DNA from: Nymphaea colorata
Lineage: Eukaryota > Streptophyta > Magnoliopsida > Nymphaeales > Nymphaeaceae
Assembly: GCF_008831285.2 (NCBI RefSeq)
Contig: NC_045142.1
Span: 18,603,354-18,667,353 of the forward strand
DNA length: 64,000 bases
Reading direction: 5' to 3'
Below, one piece after another: positions 22,773-33,976 of this stretch (its first letter is position 1; every line of letters begins with the position of its first letter). Position numbers and translations under genes: made by a program. The notes below the pieces were generated by a model. That model was given only the letters and a program-made list of their open reading frames with translations. It was not told where the DNA came from and made no database searches.

Positions 22773-22777
22773 GAAAG
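22773..22777. repeat. Target-site duplication of the copia element (left)
   Basis: GAAAG, identical to 27398-27402. Confidence 0.9.
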
Positions 22778-23092
22778 TGTTAAGAAAATGAATCTAATGG
22801 TGTGTCAATCAAGAAGAAAACAAGGGCAGGATTTATGTGGTTCGGCTTGAACGCCTACGTCCACGGGAGAAGTCACCAATTGTTATTTCTGTTGTGTTTT
22901 TTTGCTTGTTGCAGTGGTACAATATATTTGGAGTTTACAACGGCTGAAAAACTAAGAGATGAAACAATGAGAGGAAGGAAAGAAGACAGCGTATCTCGTC
23001 AACATTTCTTTCTTCAACGTTCTTCTTGGAGTTGTCTTTCCATAACACAATAAGGCAACTCATGAGGTGATTTCCTCCAAGAAGTCGTAACA
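22778..23092 (-). repeat. 3' LTR of the copia element
   Basis: 315 bp, TG...CA ends. Its inner edge is followed by ATCTCCCCCTAAA (23093-23105), the complement of a polypurine tract. Confidence 0.93.
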
Positions 23093-23105
23093 ATCTCCCC
23101 CTAAA
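23093..23105 (-). other. Polypurine tract of the copia element
   Basis: On the minus strand TTTAGGGGGAGAT lies directly against the 3' LTR, the plus-strand priming site. Confidence 0.85.
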
Positions 23106-24816
23106 GTTGGTGCACATATGTCAATCTATCCCAACTTGTTTGAAATGACTTTGTGCTTGTTTCGTCCAAGAGCATTCGTTAAAATATCTGCAAATTGATT
23201 GTCACTGTTAACATATGGAGTTTCTATAGTTCCATCTTGAATTTTTTCTCCGATAAAGTGACAGTCAACTTCTATATGCTTTGTCTTCTCATGAAAAACT
23301 AGTCATGTTGTCACAAAGAAGTTTCATAGGAATCTTTACGTCCACAAGCATGTCTTTTAGTAATGATTTCAACCATACCAGTTCACAAGTGCAAGATGGC
23401 ATAGCTCTATATTCTGCCTCTGCACTTGATCGAGCTATGATTGACTGTTTTTTGCTTCTCTATGTTACTAGATTTCCTCCAACAAATGTGCAATAGCCTG
23501 ATCTAAATCTTCTGTCATTTGGATTACCAGCTTAGTCTGCATCAGAGTATACAAAGACATCAAAAGATTTGTTTCTTTTCATCAAATCCCTTTTTCAGAA
23601 GATTCCTTTAGATACCTTACTATCCTATGAGCTGCTTTCACATGTGTTGATATTGCTTTATGCATGAATTGACTTATAGGGCTAACTGCATAAGTAATAT
23701 ATGGACGAGTGACAATTAGGTAAATTAGCTTGCCAACTAATTTTGGAAGCTCTGGACATTTTTCACTATTTCACCATCATCATGCATGAGTTTGCAGTTG
23801 AGTTCCAAAAGAATGTCGACTGGCTTGGCTCCCATGCATCCGGTTTCCTAAAGAAGATCCAAAACATATTTTTGTTGGCATAAGAATATTCATTTATCTG
23901 AATGTGCCACTTCTATACCTAGAAAATACCTTAATCTGCCTAAATCTTTTATTTCAAATTGGTTGTGAATGTACTTTTTGACTCCACTCATGAAGTCGAT
24001 GTTGTCACCTATCATAATGATGTCATCAACATACACAAGGAGAATTGTGATCTTTGAATCTCGTGCGGAAACAAACATGGTGTAATCAATGGAGCTTCTT
24101 TTGAATACAATCTTGGCAAGCGCATCACTAAGACGAGAAAACCATGCACGTGGAGATTGCTTAAGTCCATAGAGGGCCTTTTTTAATCGACACACATAGC
24201 CCATCTTACTTTCAATGTCTTGAGGAACCTCCATGTAGACCTCTTCATTGATGCTTTCATGCAAGAATGCATTTTTTATGTCAAGTTGCATAATATCTCA
24301 GTCTTTATTTGCAGTAACTGAGAGCAATGTTCTAACTGAATTCATTTTTGCAACTGGTGCAAAAGTTTGAGTGTAATCTTCTCCTTCAGTCTGAGTGAAT
24401 CCTTTTGCTACTAGTCAGGCTTTAAAACGTTCAATGGTGCCATCACTTTTATATTTTACCTTGTAGATCTATTTGCATCCAACGATCTTCTTTCCATCTA
24501 GCAATGGTACTAGGTCCCAAATATTATTTCTCTGTAGTGCTGAAATTTCCTCTGTCATGGCATCTCTCCACTATTTATTTTTGCTAGCCTCCTCATAATT
24601 TTTTGGTTCTTGGATAGAATAGGGTTTTAGGATATAGTCTTTGTAGGATTCAGACATGTTGTCAAAGGTAAAGTAGTTATCGATGGAGTGAGAGTTGTGG
24701 GTGGACAGATAAGTGTAGTAGTCACTAAGCTTTGATGGAGGTTTTTTTAGTCTTGATGATTTCCTAGGGTTTTCTGTAATGGTTGGCTCAAGTTGACTTG
24801 TTTGTTGGTTCGCCAC
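23106..24816 (-). pseudogene. Copia reverse transcriptase and RNase H region
   Basis: The open minus frame 24291-23890 begins LDIKNAFLHESINEEVYMEV, the standard copia RT block. It continues with KALYGLKQSPRAWF, the catalytic YVDD (24022-24033) in LLVYVDDIIMIGD, and LGRLRYFLGIEVA. The upstream frame 24816-24571 holds the linker (RKSSRLKKPPSKL) before RT, interrupted from RT by stops. Downstream of 23890 the RNase H region is scrambled by stops, though fragments of the usual sequence remain. RT copies the element RNA. Not continuous, so inactive. Confidence 0.9.
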
Positions 24817-25819
24817 AGTCTAGAAAAATCATAATATGGCTCTTGCTCAAAGAATTTGATGTCTCGAGTCACAAAATATTTTTTTAAATGAGGATCATAA
24901 CATTTGTATCCCTTTTTTCTACTAGAATAACCAAGAAAAATACACTTCATAGCTCTTTTGTCAAGTTTATTTGGAAAACCAGCATGTACGTGAGCAAAAC
25001 ACTTGCACCCAAACACCTTCAAGAAAAAAAGTGTTGGGGAACGTTCATGTGTATCATGAGAGAATGGGCAATATTGAGTAATTGCCGATTTTTGGATTCC
25101 GCCACTCCGTTTTGTTGCGGGGTTCTGGCACAAGAGTTTTGTGGTTGAATTCCACGTTTTCTCATGAACACTTTTAATGTTTCGTGCATGTCTTCCCCCA
25201 CCATTTTCAGATTGAAGCTTTTTTATTTTAATTCCATATTGTGTAAAAAACATGTTATAAAATTCTTCAAGAATTTTTGGGCCTTCACTTTTGAATTAAA
25301 AAAAAATAACCATGTAACACGAGACTTGTCGTCAATGAAAGTCACATAATATTTATAACCCAAATAAGAGTCTACCGGGGCTGGTCCCTAAACATCGAAA
25401 TGTACCAAATCAAAGAATTCAGCAGATCGTTCAGTAACATGATGAAAAGGTAATCTAAATGACTTAGGAAATTCACATGCATCACAAGCAAAATGATCAA
25501 CATGAACATTAGGAAACAAAAGTTCAAAAGTACGGTCTGAAATATGCCCCAAACGGGAGTGCCACTTATGATATTCTGAAAAACGTGCATTCTTGGAGTA
25601 GGTAAGAAGGCTAGAGTCTGGTTGATCCAACACGTATAGCCCATTGAGTTCACGCCCCCTACCAATCTCCCTCCTCGTTGTAAGGTTCTGAAAGATCACT
25701 TCCTTTGAAGAAAAAGTAAACAGACAGTTGTGAGATTTTGTTAATTTACTAACAAAAATTAAACTAGCAGAAATTTTGGGCACATATAAAACTGCAGAGC
25801 ATGCTTTATTCTCAAGCAA
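24817..25819 (-). pseudogene. Copia GAG-pre-integrase and integrase region
   Basis: Frame 25819-25388 has ELNGLYVLDQ, then WHSRLGHISDRTFELL and CDACEF, the His-His-Cys-Cys zinc module before integrase. Frames 25253-24747 and 25204-25019 carry RTPQQNGVAESKNRQLLN (part of the catalytic core) and VFGCKCFAHVHAG followed by KCIFLGYSSRKKGYKCYDP, the usual C-terminal end of copia integrase. At least two frame changes separate the pieces. Integrase inserts the element DNA. Confidence 0.9.
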
Positions 25820-26985
25820 AGATGCTTCCCCAGTCCCATTGACGGCAATAGGGGCTCCATTAGCAGTAAAAACATGACCCTTTTTACATTTTCTAAATTA
25901 GTTAGGTCTAAAAAGTCGCTCGTCATGTGATTTGTAGCACTGGAATCAATAATCCAAGGAGATTCATTTGAAAAAGTGTAAAGGGCATGAGATGTACCTT
26001 CTTTGTTGTGGATAGGTTGGGAGGAAACTAAGTTAGTCTTGGAAAATTGCTGAAATTTTTTTTCCAGATCTTCTTTGGTGATGAAATTTGCAATGTCACT
26101 TTGCTTGGACATGGGTACCTTCTCCCTAGTAGGACGTCCGACCAATTCCCAGCATTTCTCACGGACATGACATGGTTTTTTTCAATGAGTGCACTTGATC
26201 TTGTTCCAGTTTCTTTGGTAGTTGTTGCTGCTATTTTGATTTTTTGAGTTGGTTGCATCGTTGAGAGCAAGATAAGCCATCTTCTCAGATGATTCCTCAC
26301 TGGTTTGGGTATTGGACAATTGGTTCATGACTTTAAGCCTAGAGTGTTCTCGTTGTATAGCTTGACATACACTATTGAAGCTAGGAAGGGGAGTAGTCAT
26401 AAGAATTTGACTTCTTAATCATTCATAGTCACTGCCAAGGCCAGCAAGAATTTTGAACACCTTGTCTTCCTCAACACGTTGCTTGTAAATTTCTGGATCT
26501 GAGGTTGGTGGTCTATATTGCATAAGTCCTTCCCATAAACTGCGATTTTGGCTTAAGTACATGTGTAAAGGCTTGTCTCCAAGGATTAACTTAGCAATTT
26601 CGGCATGAATCTGATAAACTCTAGCAGCATTGTTTTGTTCACTAAAAAGATCTTTCAAAGTTTCCCATAGTTCTTTTGCAATCTCTTGATATAAAAGTGT
26701 ATCAGATATATGAGATTCCATAGAGTTTAAGAGCTAGGACATTACCAGATCGTTCTCAGACTCCCATCCTTTGTATTGTGGATCTGTCTTGGGTGGCTGT
26801 TTGATGTCGCCATTTATGTACCCAATCTTTGATCTGCCTCTGAGAAAGAGTCGAGCTGCTCTGGCCCAACTGAGGTAGTTTGCTCCATTCAGCAACGTTG
26901 AGGTGATCTTCAAAGTATGATTGCTGTGATCATCATTTGACGTCTTGGATGAATTTCTGTTGTCGTTACCATGGGATTCTGCCAT
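25759..26985 (-). pseudogene. Copia gag and protease region
   Basis: The frame starting at 26985 (MAESHGNDNRNSS) encodes the capsid-like domain with LNGANYLSWARAARLFLRGR and continues, after stops, through ELWETLKDLFSE and ILAGLGSDYE (26721-26419). A broken CCHC region lies near 26140-26200. The protease reads PWIIDSSATNHMT (about 25945), in which the expected D-S-G has become D-S-S. Several stops divide the region. Start chosen because it follows the primer site and opens the only frame into gag. Confidence 0.88.
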
Positions 26986-27050
26986 AGGTATGGGCAGAGG
27001 ATGTTGTTGGATAACAGGAGGAAAAAGAACAGAGCCTTATGCAGAGATGT

Positions 27051-27062
27051 GCTCTGATACCA
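27051..27062 (-). other. Primer-binding site of the copia element
   Basis: The minus strand reads TGGTATCAGAGC immediately inside the 5' LTR, complementary to initiator tRNA-Met. Confidence 0.93.
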
Positions 27063-27397
27063 TGTTAAGAAGATGAATCTAATGGTGTGTCAATCAAGAA
27101 GAAAACAGGGGCAAGATTTTCGTGGTTCGGCTTGAACGCCTACGTCTACGGGAGAAGTCACCAATTGTTATTTCTGTTGTGGTTTTTTTCTCATTGTAGT
27201 GGTACTGTTGTGTTTTTTTTCTCATTGTAGTGGTACAATATATTTGGAGTTTACAAGGGCTGAAAAACTAAGAGAGGAAGGAAAGAAGACAACGTTCATC
27301 TCTTCAACGTTTCTTTCTTCAATGCTCATCTTGGAGTTGTCTTTCCACAACACAATAAGGCAACTCATGAGATGATTTCCTCCAAGAAGTCGTAACA
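27063..27397 (-). repeat. 5' LTR of the copia element
   Basis: 335 bp, matching 22778-23092 with many substitutions. It has an internal duplication of about 27 bp around TTCTCATTGTAGTGGTAC (27180-27240) that is absent from the other LTR. Confidence 0.93.
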
Positions 27398-27402
27398 GAA
27401 AG
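27398..27402. repeat. Target-site duplication of the copia element (right)
   Basis: GAAAG, partner of 22773-22777. Confidence 0.9.
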
Positions 27403-29179
27403 CAAGAAGCCCATTTGACATTTGTCTTGTGTTCTGTCTGTTTTGTCTATTTGATCCTTGGTGGGCAAGTGTCTCACAACATATAGAAAGGGTCCAAGGT
27501 ATCAAATCAAAAGAACCAAATCAACACATATGCATACTTACAATTCAAAGCAATTATAGATCAATAAAATGAAAAATGATATAAAAATGATAGATACATC
27601 CCGAAAGGGAAGAAAATGAGAACTGGTGATGGCACTCGTTGTTTATTACAATGTTAAACCCCACTAGTGCCTCCTCATTCTGTCAAGAGAAAACCTCGCA
27701 TAAAGACAGCAGAAGGGAAATTGTTGAACTTCTATCTTGACCTATTGAACTAATTATGAATATCGGATGGGTGAACTTCAGGGAATACACAAGGTGGAGC
27801 AGTGCACCTGTTTGTGACATTTCTTGGAACACGGTGTTCCACAATCAAACAGTCCTTTTTAGTCAACAGAAACATTTATTTCTAACTTACTTTTTAGTTT
27901 GGAATGGATCAGGATATGAAGGTGAAAAGCTAGCTACAATCCGACTTGGGACCTGCTAGGTGACGGTCTTTAAATTCGGGTCTTTCTCCGTTAGCATCGT
28001 TGGCTATCAGAATGTGATGGCGGTGGTTAACCGAAGGAAGGTACAAGGCCTACAAAGGCGGTTAAAGTTTGTTTTCGTCATTTGATTGGAATCACTCCTT
28101 TTTAAGCAATTTCCAGTGTCCAGTGTGGACTTCCGTCGGACTATCATCTGAAATCGATGATATACATGCTCCTTTTCTAGCTTTCACCTTTCTTCCTCTA
28201 TCATCGTCGTCTACCGTTCTTCCGGCTCGTTTCATTGTATGCCGCAATGGGAGGCGGATACGCATCCGTCATATCTGTCAGGGTACTGCGGATGCCGTAA
28301 AAATTCAGAGTATTTATTTCATTTGCTTTGAATTTCTTGTGTCTTTTGTGGTTGCAGTGTGTGACTTTGATGGAATTGGGATTTTGTGTGTGTTGCTGGA
28401 AAATGCAGCATTGGTCCTAGGGTTTCTATTCGCTTGATTTAGGGTTTCGGATCTAAATCGTATGGCTCGAGTGTCTGGTCTCCTTAGCTTGGGTTTCCAT
28501 GACTTAACCAGCGATCATCAGACAACATTTGCAGTCTTTAATCGGAACTGGCTTCTCTGTCTATCCGCAGATTGAGTCTTGTTAAGATGCTTGCGTCGTT
28601 CGATGCTGTCTGTGGATTTTTTTTTTTTTGGGTGCTTGCCGGCGACAGAGAGCTTACCGTAGGAAATGTGCGATACTGTTGGTTCGAATTACCAGCTGAA
28701 ATTCGTGTAGTTCTGGATCACAGCAACATTTGCTGAATGCGGTTCAGTAAAGGCCTAAGGCCTCTACAGGCCCGATCTATGACTTAGATTGACAGTGACA
28801 AAATGGGTCTATTTATTGATTGTTTGCGTATTTGATTTTGCGATTTATATTGTTGGTGGGAGTTTATGCTTGGCTGACTATCCTTCTCTTAAAATCTCAT
28901 ACTCATTTTTCTAATTTTATATATGTTGTCGAAGATATTGAACATCGATCATTGTCTTGTCTAGGCCTTGTTTGTGTTATCCATAATTTTTTTCTAAAGT
29001 TTCTTCTAAATTTTAGGTGACAACTTCATCAACACTCTAGCAGATGCAATCAAGATAATTGATTACGGCACTGGTAGTCATGGGACTGGCTCAATTATAT
29101 ATTGTCTTTTGAAGAATGGGCTTCATCTGTGATTGTACTTGCCATTTAATGAGTTGGTCTAACTGATTGGTGAATTTAG

Positions 29180-29344
29180 GCAATCACAGTTGGAGCTGAT
29201 CCAGCTTTCTAATGGTTCTTCTGAATTTTGTCTTATCTGGGAACTTAATTAAGAGAGTTGTATTCCCCTTGGTGCTGCTTCCTTGGATGATGTTGACCTG
29301 GATCAAGTCAGCCTTGATTATGTTCTCAATTGTGCCAAGAAAGA
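29180..29344 (+). pseudogene. PATROL1-like: PATROL1-like N-terminal exon (N1)
   Basis: After a TTTAG acceptor the exon encodes SQLELIQLSNGSSEF, then an in-frame stop, then GAASLDDVDLDQVSLDYVLN and CAKK. The DDVDLDQVSLDYVLNCAKK block is characteristic of the PATROL1 N terminus. The donor is ruined: AAAG is followed by AT where the second copy has GT. An earlier 5' exon may exist, but the start codon is not established. Confidence 0.75.
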
Positions 29345-29467
29345 TTAGGTGACAAAAGATTTATATTGATTCAACTTCTGCAGCCATCATGGAAAGAAGA
29401 AAAAAAAATGTTGCAGTTAGTTTTCTCCCCCCTTTATTGAGCTTTTAGGAACTTGCTTTTGTTACAG

Positions 29468-29532
29468 GAGATGTGCTAGAGTTATCAGAAGCAATTTGAG
29501 ACCATTATGAAGAAGTCATCCTTCCAGCGACT
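29468..29532 (+). pseudogene. PATROL1-like: PATROL1-like exon 2 (N1)
   Basis: GTTACAG acceptor, then GDVLELSEAI, a stop codon, and a tail ending at a GT donor (GTGAGA at 29533). It matches the LELSEAIRDY block of PATROL1. The in-frame stop makes it non-coding, although this copy keeps the donor lost in the second copy. Confidence 0.7.
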
Positions 29533-30126
29533 GTGAGATTCTTGTACACTTATTTTTCTCTTGTAGCAGTTCTTATTATCTCACAAACTTCCATGTTCTA
29601 ATTAATTGATATGTAGTCTTTTCCAGCTTGTGAATCTATTTGAAGCATTTAAATGAAGTATTTTGATGGATGAATATACTAACAAGTGCTTATAGGTAAC
29701 TAGACAAACATATATGTGAACCAACAAACAAACAGATAAGTAACGTTCGTGTTTATGTGTGCATATGTATACTTCATTTCCCAATAAGCCGAGGGAGCAA
29801 TTTAGACAAGCTTAAGTGCTGCTTGAGGTGCAAATTGAGATGGCACTGACAGTGTCATGTTGGTGTTGAAGTGATCCAGTCAATAAACATAGCTGTGACT
29901 CTCTATTTTCTTTTCTTCTATCAAACCTATTTTTGGTGGCATTTTTTCACGTTGATGGGTATAAGACTTCCTTCTAGGGTATGTTTTTTTTTTACGTATT
30001 TTGTGGTTCTTTTTGTTTTCTATGGTTTGGGAATTGTTTGTCATTTAGTTTTCAATCTTGAAGCGTTTGGTTTGATTTGTGTATTTTTTTGCATAATGCA
30101 ATCATTTATCATCTTTGTGCTCGCAG

Positions 30127-30421
30127 ATGAAGGGTGTTCAGCAGAAGAATTTTTTTTTACTTACTAGGCGAGAATACTCAGGATCACCTCCATGATGGGC
30201 ACCACCTCCAGTTCCTGTCCATATAGTGCCAGCACCTGTTGTGACAAATCTTACAAAGTCACAGTCACTTCATTCCCCGCCTGTTCATGAGTTAACAATA
30301 TATGGCACTGAGAATTTTGATGATGGAGATGAGGATGCTCGACTTAATGTACTCAAGGTTGTAAGACGTCAATAAAATGATGCAAGTGACCTCATCTTTG
30401 ATTTGCCTCCATTTTCAACAG
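30127..30421 (+). pseudogene. PATROL1-like: PATROL1-like Pro-rich exon (N1)
   Basis: CGCAG acceptor at 30126 and ACAG|GTATGC donor at 30422. The exon matches 43696-43989. It encodes a Pro-rich linker (PPPVPV), an acidic stretch and a Leu-Pro-rich end. Three in-frame stops and a poly-T length change disrupt it. The corresponding region of PATROL1 precedes its first conserved helical domain. Confidence 0.75.
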
Positions 30422-30785
30422 GTATGCCGGCCATCCTCTTCATATATATATATATATATAGCGAGAGAGAGAGAGAGCAGTAGAGTGGACCATCCAGTCA
30501 CATTTTGTTTACAATTTTTTAAAACTAATTATATGGATGTGTTCTTCATGTCTAAAACCATGAAAACCAATACAAAAATTATATTATTTGGACATACAAG
30601 GTGAGTTTTATAAGCTAAAAAAATTTATGACTGTTGATTATTATACTTCTATAAATCTTAGCCAGACACTTAAAAATGTCATTCGTTGATGGATTTATAA
30701 TGAATTAGTTACGAAGGTCACACTCATAGTTGATTTTACAAGAAAAAGAGTAAAAAACATAAACATAATTGTGACTGGTCTGTGT

Positions 30786-31318
30786 AGCTGGTTCAACTGA
30801 TTCTCTCTCACACACACACACACATATACATATTATATATCTGACAGTTATTTTCACATTCTATCTATTGAATTACATTGGACGTCTATGATTGTTATGT
30901 ATAAGGACGGATTCACAGAACACATTTGTAATTAATGGAAACCACTTTGGCTGTCAAAATGAGGCCCATATTTACTAAATTTCAATTCCAAGTAATACCA
31001 TGGTTTTTGCATTCATTGATGACAGGTATAACAGATGTCGATCTTTGCGATAGCTGGTTCAACTGATTCTCACACACACACACACACACACACATACATA
31101 TTATATATCTGACAGTTATTTTCACATTCTATCTATTGAATTACATTGGACGTCTATGATTGTTATGTATAAGGACGGATTCACAGAACACATTTGTAAT
31201 TAATGGAAACCACTTTGGCTGTCAAAATGAGGCCCATATTTACTAAATTTCAATTCCAAGTAATACCATGGTTTTTGCATTCATTGATGACAGGTATAAC
31301 AGATGTCGATCTTTGCGA
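30786..31318 (+). repeat. 266-bp tandem duplication spanning an intron-exon boundary
   Basis: 30786-31051 and 31052-31318 are nearly identical, differing mainly in the length of a CA repeat. Each copy includes intron sequence, the GACAG acceptor and the first 24 or so bases of the next exon. The second module copy (44270-44550) has a single unit. Confidence 0.92.
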
Positions 31319-31391
31319 AACAGCATGTGAGGTTCTCTTAGCTTCTGTAGGAGATACAAAGCACATTTACAACATCCTTCACACTTTTTTT
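31294..31391 (+). pseudogene. PATROL1-like: PATROL1-like exon 4 (N1)
   Basis: ACAG acceptor, GITDVDLCETACEVLLASVG (first Gly split over the intron), GTGAGG donor at 31392. It matches the GITDDDLRETAFEILLA block of PATROL1. This short exon remains open, but a partial duplicate of its start lies upstream at about 31025-31051 and could compete for splicing. Confidence 0.75.
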
Positions 31392-31689
31392 GTGAGGTTA
31401 ATTTTAGTGTAAATGTGGATCAAACTTTTCAATGAGCATTCCTTTTCTTGGTTTCGATCCAGTTTGTTAGTAGTGGAAACTGGCATGTTTAATTGATTGG
31501 CGGTTCTTGATTAGATTCTCTGGGTCCTAGTTTTCCTGCAAAACAACATTTATTGATTAAATAGCTCATGTTCTATCATTGGGTAGTGATTTCTTGCAGA
31601 ATGAATATCTGAAAGAAATCTTCTTTTGCATATAGTCTCATTTTTATGCATGTCATATAGATGTTCATATTCCGTGTTTCATTTATGGG

Positions 31690-31832
31690 GTTCTCTCTCT
31701 GCCATCTAAGGAAAAGGAGAAGAAATCAAAACTGTTAAGCTTGCTAGCAATGAGAGTGAGAATGTTGCATCCCAAACCTCACATGAATCAGGTTTGACTG
31801 GACTTTTTGAGGCAATATGTGTGCAAATGGAG
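31690..31832 (+). pseudogene. PATROL1-like: PATROL1-like exon 5 (N1)
   Basis: Encodes LPSKEKEKKSKLL and, after a 4-base deletion, ENVASQTSHESGLTGLFEAI then CVQME, before a perfect GTAAGT donor. PATROL1 has PSKEKKKEKSRSKLIKKLG and a GLVSLLEMM block here. The acceptor is lost: TTTACAGG of the second copy is TTTATGGG here. Confidence 0.7.
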
Positions 31833-32914
31833 GTAAGTAAACCATGGAGTACAGTGATGTTATTTCTTGGCAAGTATTTTTGCCTTGCTCTCTTATAGGA
31901 GCCGCCAATGACTTGTTTCATACTCTTATTTTGGATTTAGTGAAGTAGTTCATGTTGTATGTTTGGAGCAGCTGTTCTATGCCTTGATTTCGGTGACTTG
32001 AGCTGGGATATTTCATCAGTTTGAGACCTGGTTAAAGTATTGGGTGCTCGAGTCCAAAAATTGAAGTGCATTGGTTGACGAGTCTCTTTCCTTCTCTATA
32101 AAGCTCAATATCTACCATGAGTTGATACATATTTAAATTGTGAAGCATGGCTCATTGGCTCTATATGTATTATGTAGAAGCAAGAATCTTGCTTGATAAA
32201 TAGCAAACATTTTTATGTATAGCACACATGCACATGTGAAAACTATGCTTTTGCTGTTTTGCACCAATTTGCAACTAAACTTTTGTTCATAAGTTCTTGG
32301 TTGCTTTTTAATCTATTTATAATGTTAATTTTAGTACTTGTACGTATTCCTACATGTGCTGGTCTATATTACCGTAGGATTTTCTTGTTCTGTAGCCACC
32401 TGCAACGGCCAATGCCAATGAGGGAGAACCCAAATGACATAGATTGCTGTTGTATGAGTTCCTTCAATTTTGTTTAGATTCAGTTGCCATCCACGGTAGG
32501 TTGAGTCAGTTTAAAGAGGAACTTTTCACATGGTTACTGTTCATTACCTTCGACACCCCCCGGACAGTCCTTCCATTGCATCTCTCGTGCGACAAAATTT
32601 TCTATACTCGGCCACAGAGGGTGCTCAAGTCAGGAGATTTTGAGTAGAACGGGAGTCGAGATACATTCAAAAGAATCAAGACTAGAGCTGTTTAGGTCGA
32701 CATCAAAGAAGAAACTATATATGCTGAATTAACGTCAAGATGTTTATCAGCATATTGCCTCAAAAAGAAGGGTTAGGGGATACATTAATTTGCTTGACAA
32801 GTAGAATGAAGCAAAAAAAAATTAAATTGTAGAATTTATTTTAATTGTTAAGAATGGTGTGCAGCACCACGGTTATTACTCTTTGTTTGTGAATTCGTTT
32901 AGTCGTATAGCAGC

Positions 32915-33440
32915 TACCTCAGCGGTGATTCCTATCGTCGGTACTCTATGCTATAGCAGTGATTGTTCACCGGTACACCTACTTCCACCTGTTAGCAACC
33001 GCCTGTAGAGTAATAGCGGTAAAAGCCCAGTATATAACATTTTCCAGCGGTGAAACTATTCGCCGGTGCTGATTATAGCGGACAAAGAGCTCACAGCTAT
33101 AGCTTCTTCCAGCGGTGAAACCAGTCGCCGGTACTCTTTTGGTGTAGGAGCAAAAGGACTCACCTTCCAACGGTGAAAATATTCGCCGGTGATGTATGTA
33201 TAGCGGCCAAGATGCTCACCGCTATAGCCACTTCCAGCGGTGGAAATATTCGCCGTGCTGTCGTTTATAGCGGCCAAAGTGCTCACCGCTATAGCCACTT
33301 CCAGCGGTGAAAATATTCGCCGCTGATGTCACCGCTGTAGCCATCTTCCAGCGGTGAAAATATTCGCCCGTGATGTCATTTATAGCGGCCAACGTGCTCA
33401 CCGCTATAGCCACTTCCAGCGGTGGAAACATTCGCCGCTC
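32915..33440. repeat. About 67-bp minisatellite with TATAGCGG/CCGCTATA hairpins
   Basis: Seven or so degenerate units. Each contains TATAGCGG, a 12-base spacer, and CCGCTATA, its exact inverse complement, then TTCCAGCGGTGAAAATATTC. Such arrays resemble subterminal repeats of plant CACTA transposons, but no CACTA terminus is present. Confidence 0.85.
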
Positions 33441-33644
33441 CTGTCAATGGTCCATTTGGGAAAAGGATGGCCACCCACTTGGTGCCACTAGAACTACTTT
33501 GTTGTAGGCAGATTTTTCTGACAAAAAATCATATCCAAAATGGTAGAAAAGGCAGGTTTGTGCTCTATGGATTCTTCAAGATGTAGCTGTAATATCTTCT
33601 TTTGAGTCAACTTTTGTTTTTTCTTTTTTTCATTCGTAATTAAA

Positions 33645-33750
33645 TATACTGGAAGAAGACTTCTACACCATCCTGCAGTGCCATATTTAATCAGGCCATA
33701 AACCAAGTGATTTTTTTGACAGTCCTTTCGACAAAGATTGAAGAATCTAA
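33645..33750 (+). pseudogene. PATROL1-like: PATROL1-like middle exon (M1)
   Basis: Matches the exon at 61748-61855. The frame ILEE(G)LLHH...HKPSD...KIEES is visible but carries a 1-base loss in the GGAAGAAGA tract, a TAA and an expanded T run. The GAG|GT donor has become AAG|GA. Non-coding. Confidence 0.7.
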
Positions 33751-33839
33751 GGATTCTTTTTAGTTTTAATTGTCAACGAAATGTCCCTTAATTAATTAAT
33801 TTATTATTATTGTTGTTGTTGTTGTTATAACATACAGCC

Positions 33840-33951
33840 CTATTTAAGGGCAGGTGCTTCATTCTCAATGGGGTACTTCACCTTCAGGTCATGGGGGCCA
33901 AGAACGGCATCCACTTTCACATCAAAGGGGCTCAAGCAACGCCTTCTTTTC
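33840..33951 (-). CDS. Candidate terminal exon, unidentified gene
   Basis: The minus strand shows a CTCAG acceptor (33952-33956), then an open segment containing LSPFDVKVDAVLGPHDLKVK, ending ENEAPALK and a TAG stop at 33840-33842. The composition looks coding. I do not recognise the family. It could be the last exon of a captured gene fragment, since no clear partner exons lie upstream on that strand. Confidence 0.3.
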
Positions 33952-33976
33952 CTGAGTCCTCACCTGTTTTGGTATG

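Larger units (their letters stand above)
20984..22777 (+). repeat. Module T1: 1.8-kb segment duplicated at 62040-64000
   Basis: Colinear, same-orientation similarity to 62050-64000, starting at the PATROL1-like exon and running through about 1.6 kb of 3' non-coding DNA, including AATGGTGTGGAGCACCAC (about 21290) and a TTTCGGCCTTAAGCCGATA block (about 22381). The module ends at the copia insertion. Past that element it would continue directly into module N1. Confidence 0.88.
22778..27397 (-). mobile_element. Ty1/copia retrotransposon (4,620 bp), degenerate
   Basis: LTRs at 22778-23092 and 27063-27397 start TGTTAAGAA and end CGTAACA. A perfect 5-bp duplication (GAAAG) flanks the element. The primer site abuts the right LTR and a purine tract abuts the left LTR, so the element reads on the minus strand. 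Domain order is gag, protease, GAG-pre-integrase, integrase, reverse transcriptase, which is copia order. Internal stops and frameshifts are numerous. The insertion separates module T1 from N1. Confidence 0.95.
27403..32401 (+). repeat. Module N1: PATROL1-like 5' region and N-terminal exons, first copy
   Basis: Colinear with 34975-45611 in the same orientation. N1 lacks the retrotransposon and the plastid DNA present in the other copy. It runs from upstream non-coding DNA through five recognisable exons to the sequence TAGCCACCTG at about 32394-32401, where it joins module M1 directly. Confidence 0.9.
32395..33760 (+). repeat. Module M1: middle-exon segment with hairpin minisatellite, first copy
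   Basis: Colinear with about 60450-61860. It starts at CAACGGCCAATGCCAATGAG, contains the CCGCTATA hairpin minisatellite, and ends with a PATROL1-like exon whose donor is lost. In N1-M1 the join to N1 is direct, while the other copy has about 14.8 kb between. Confidence 0.85.
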
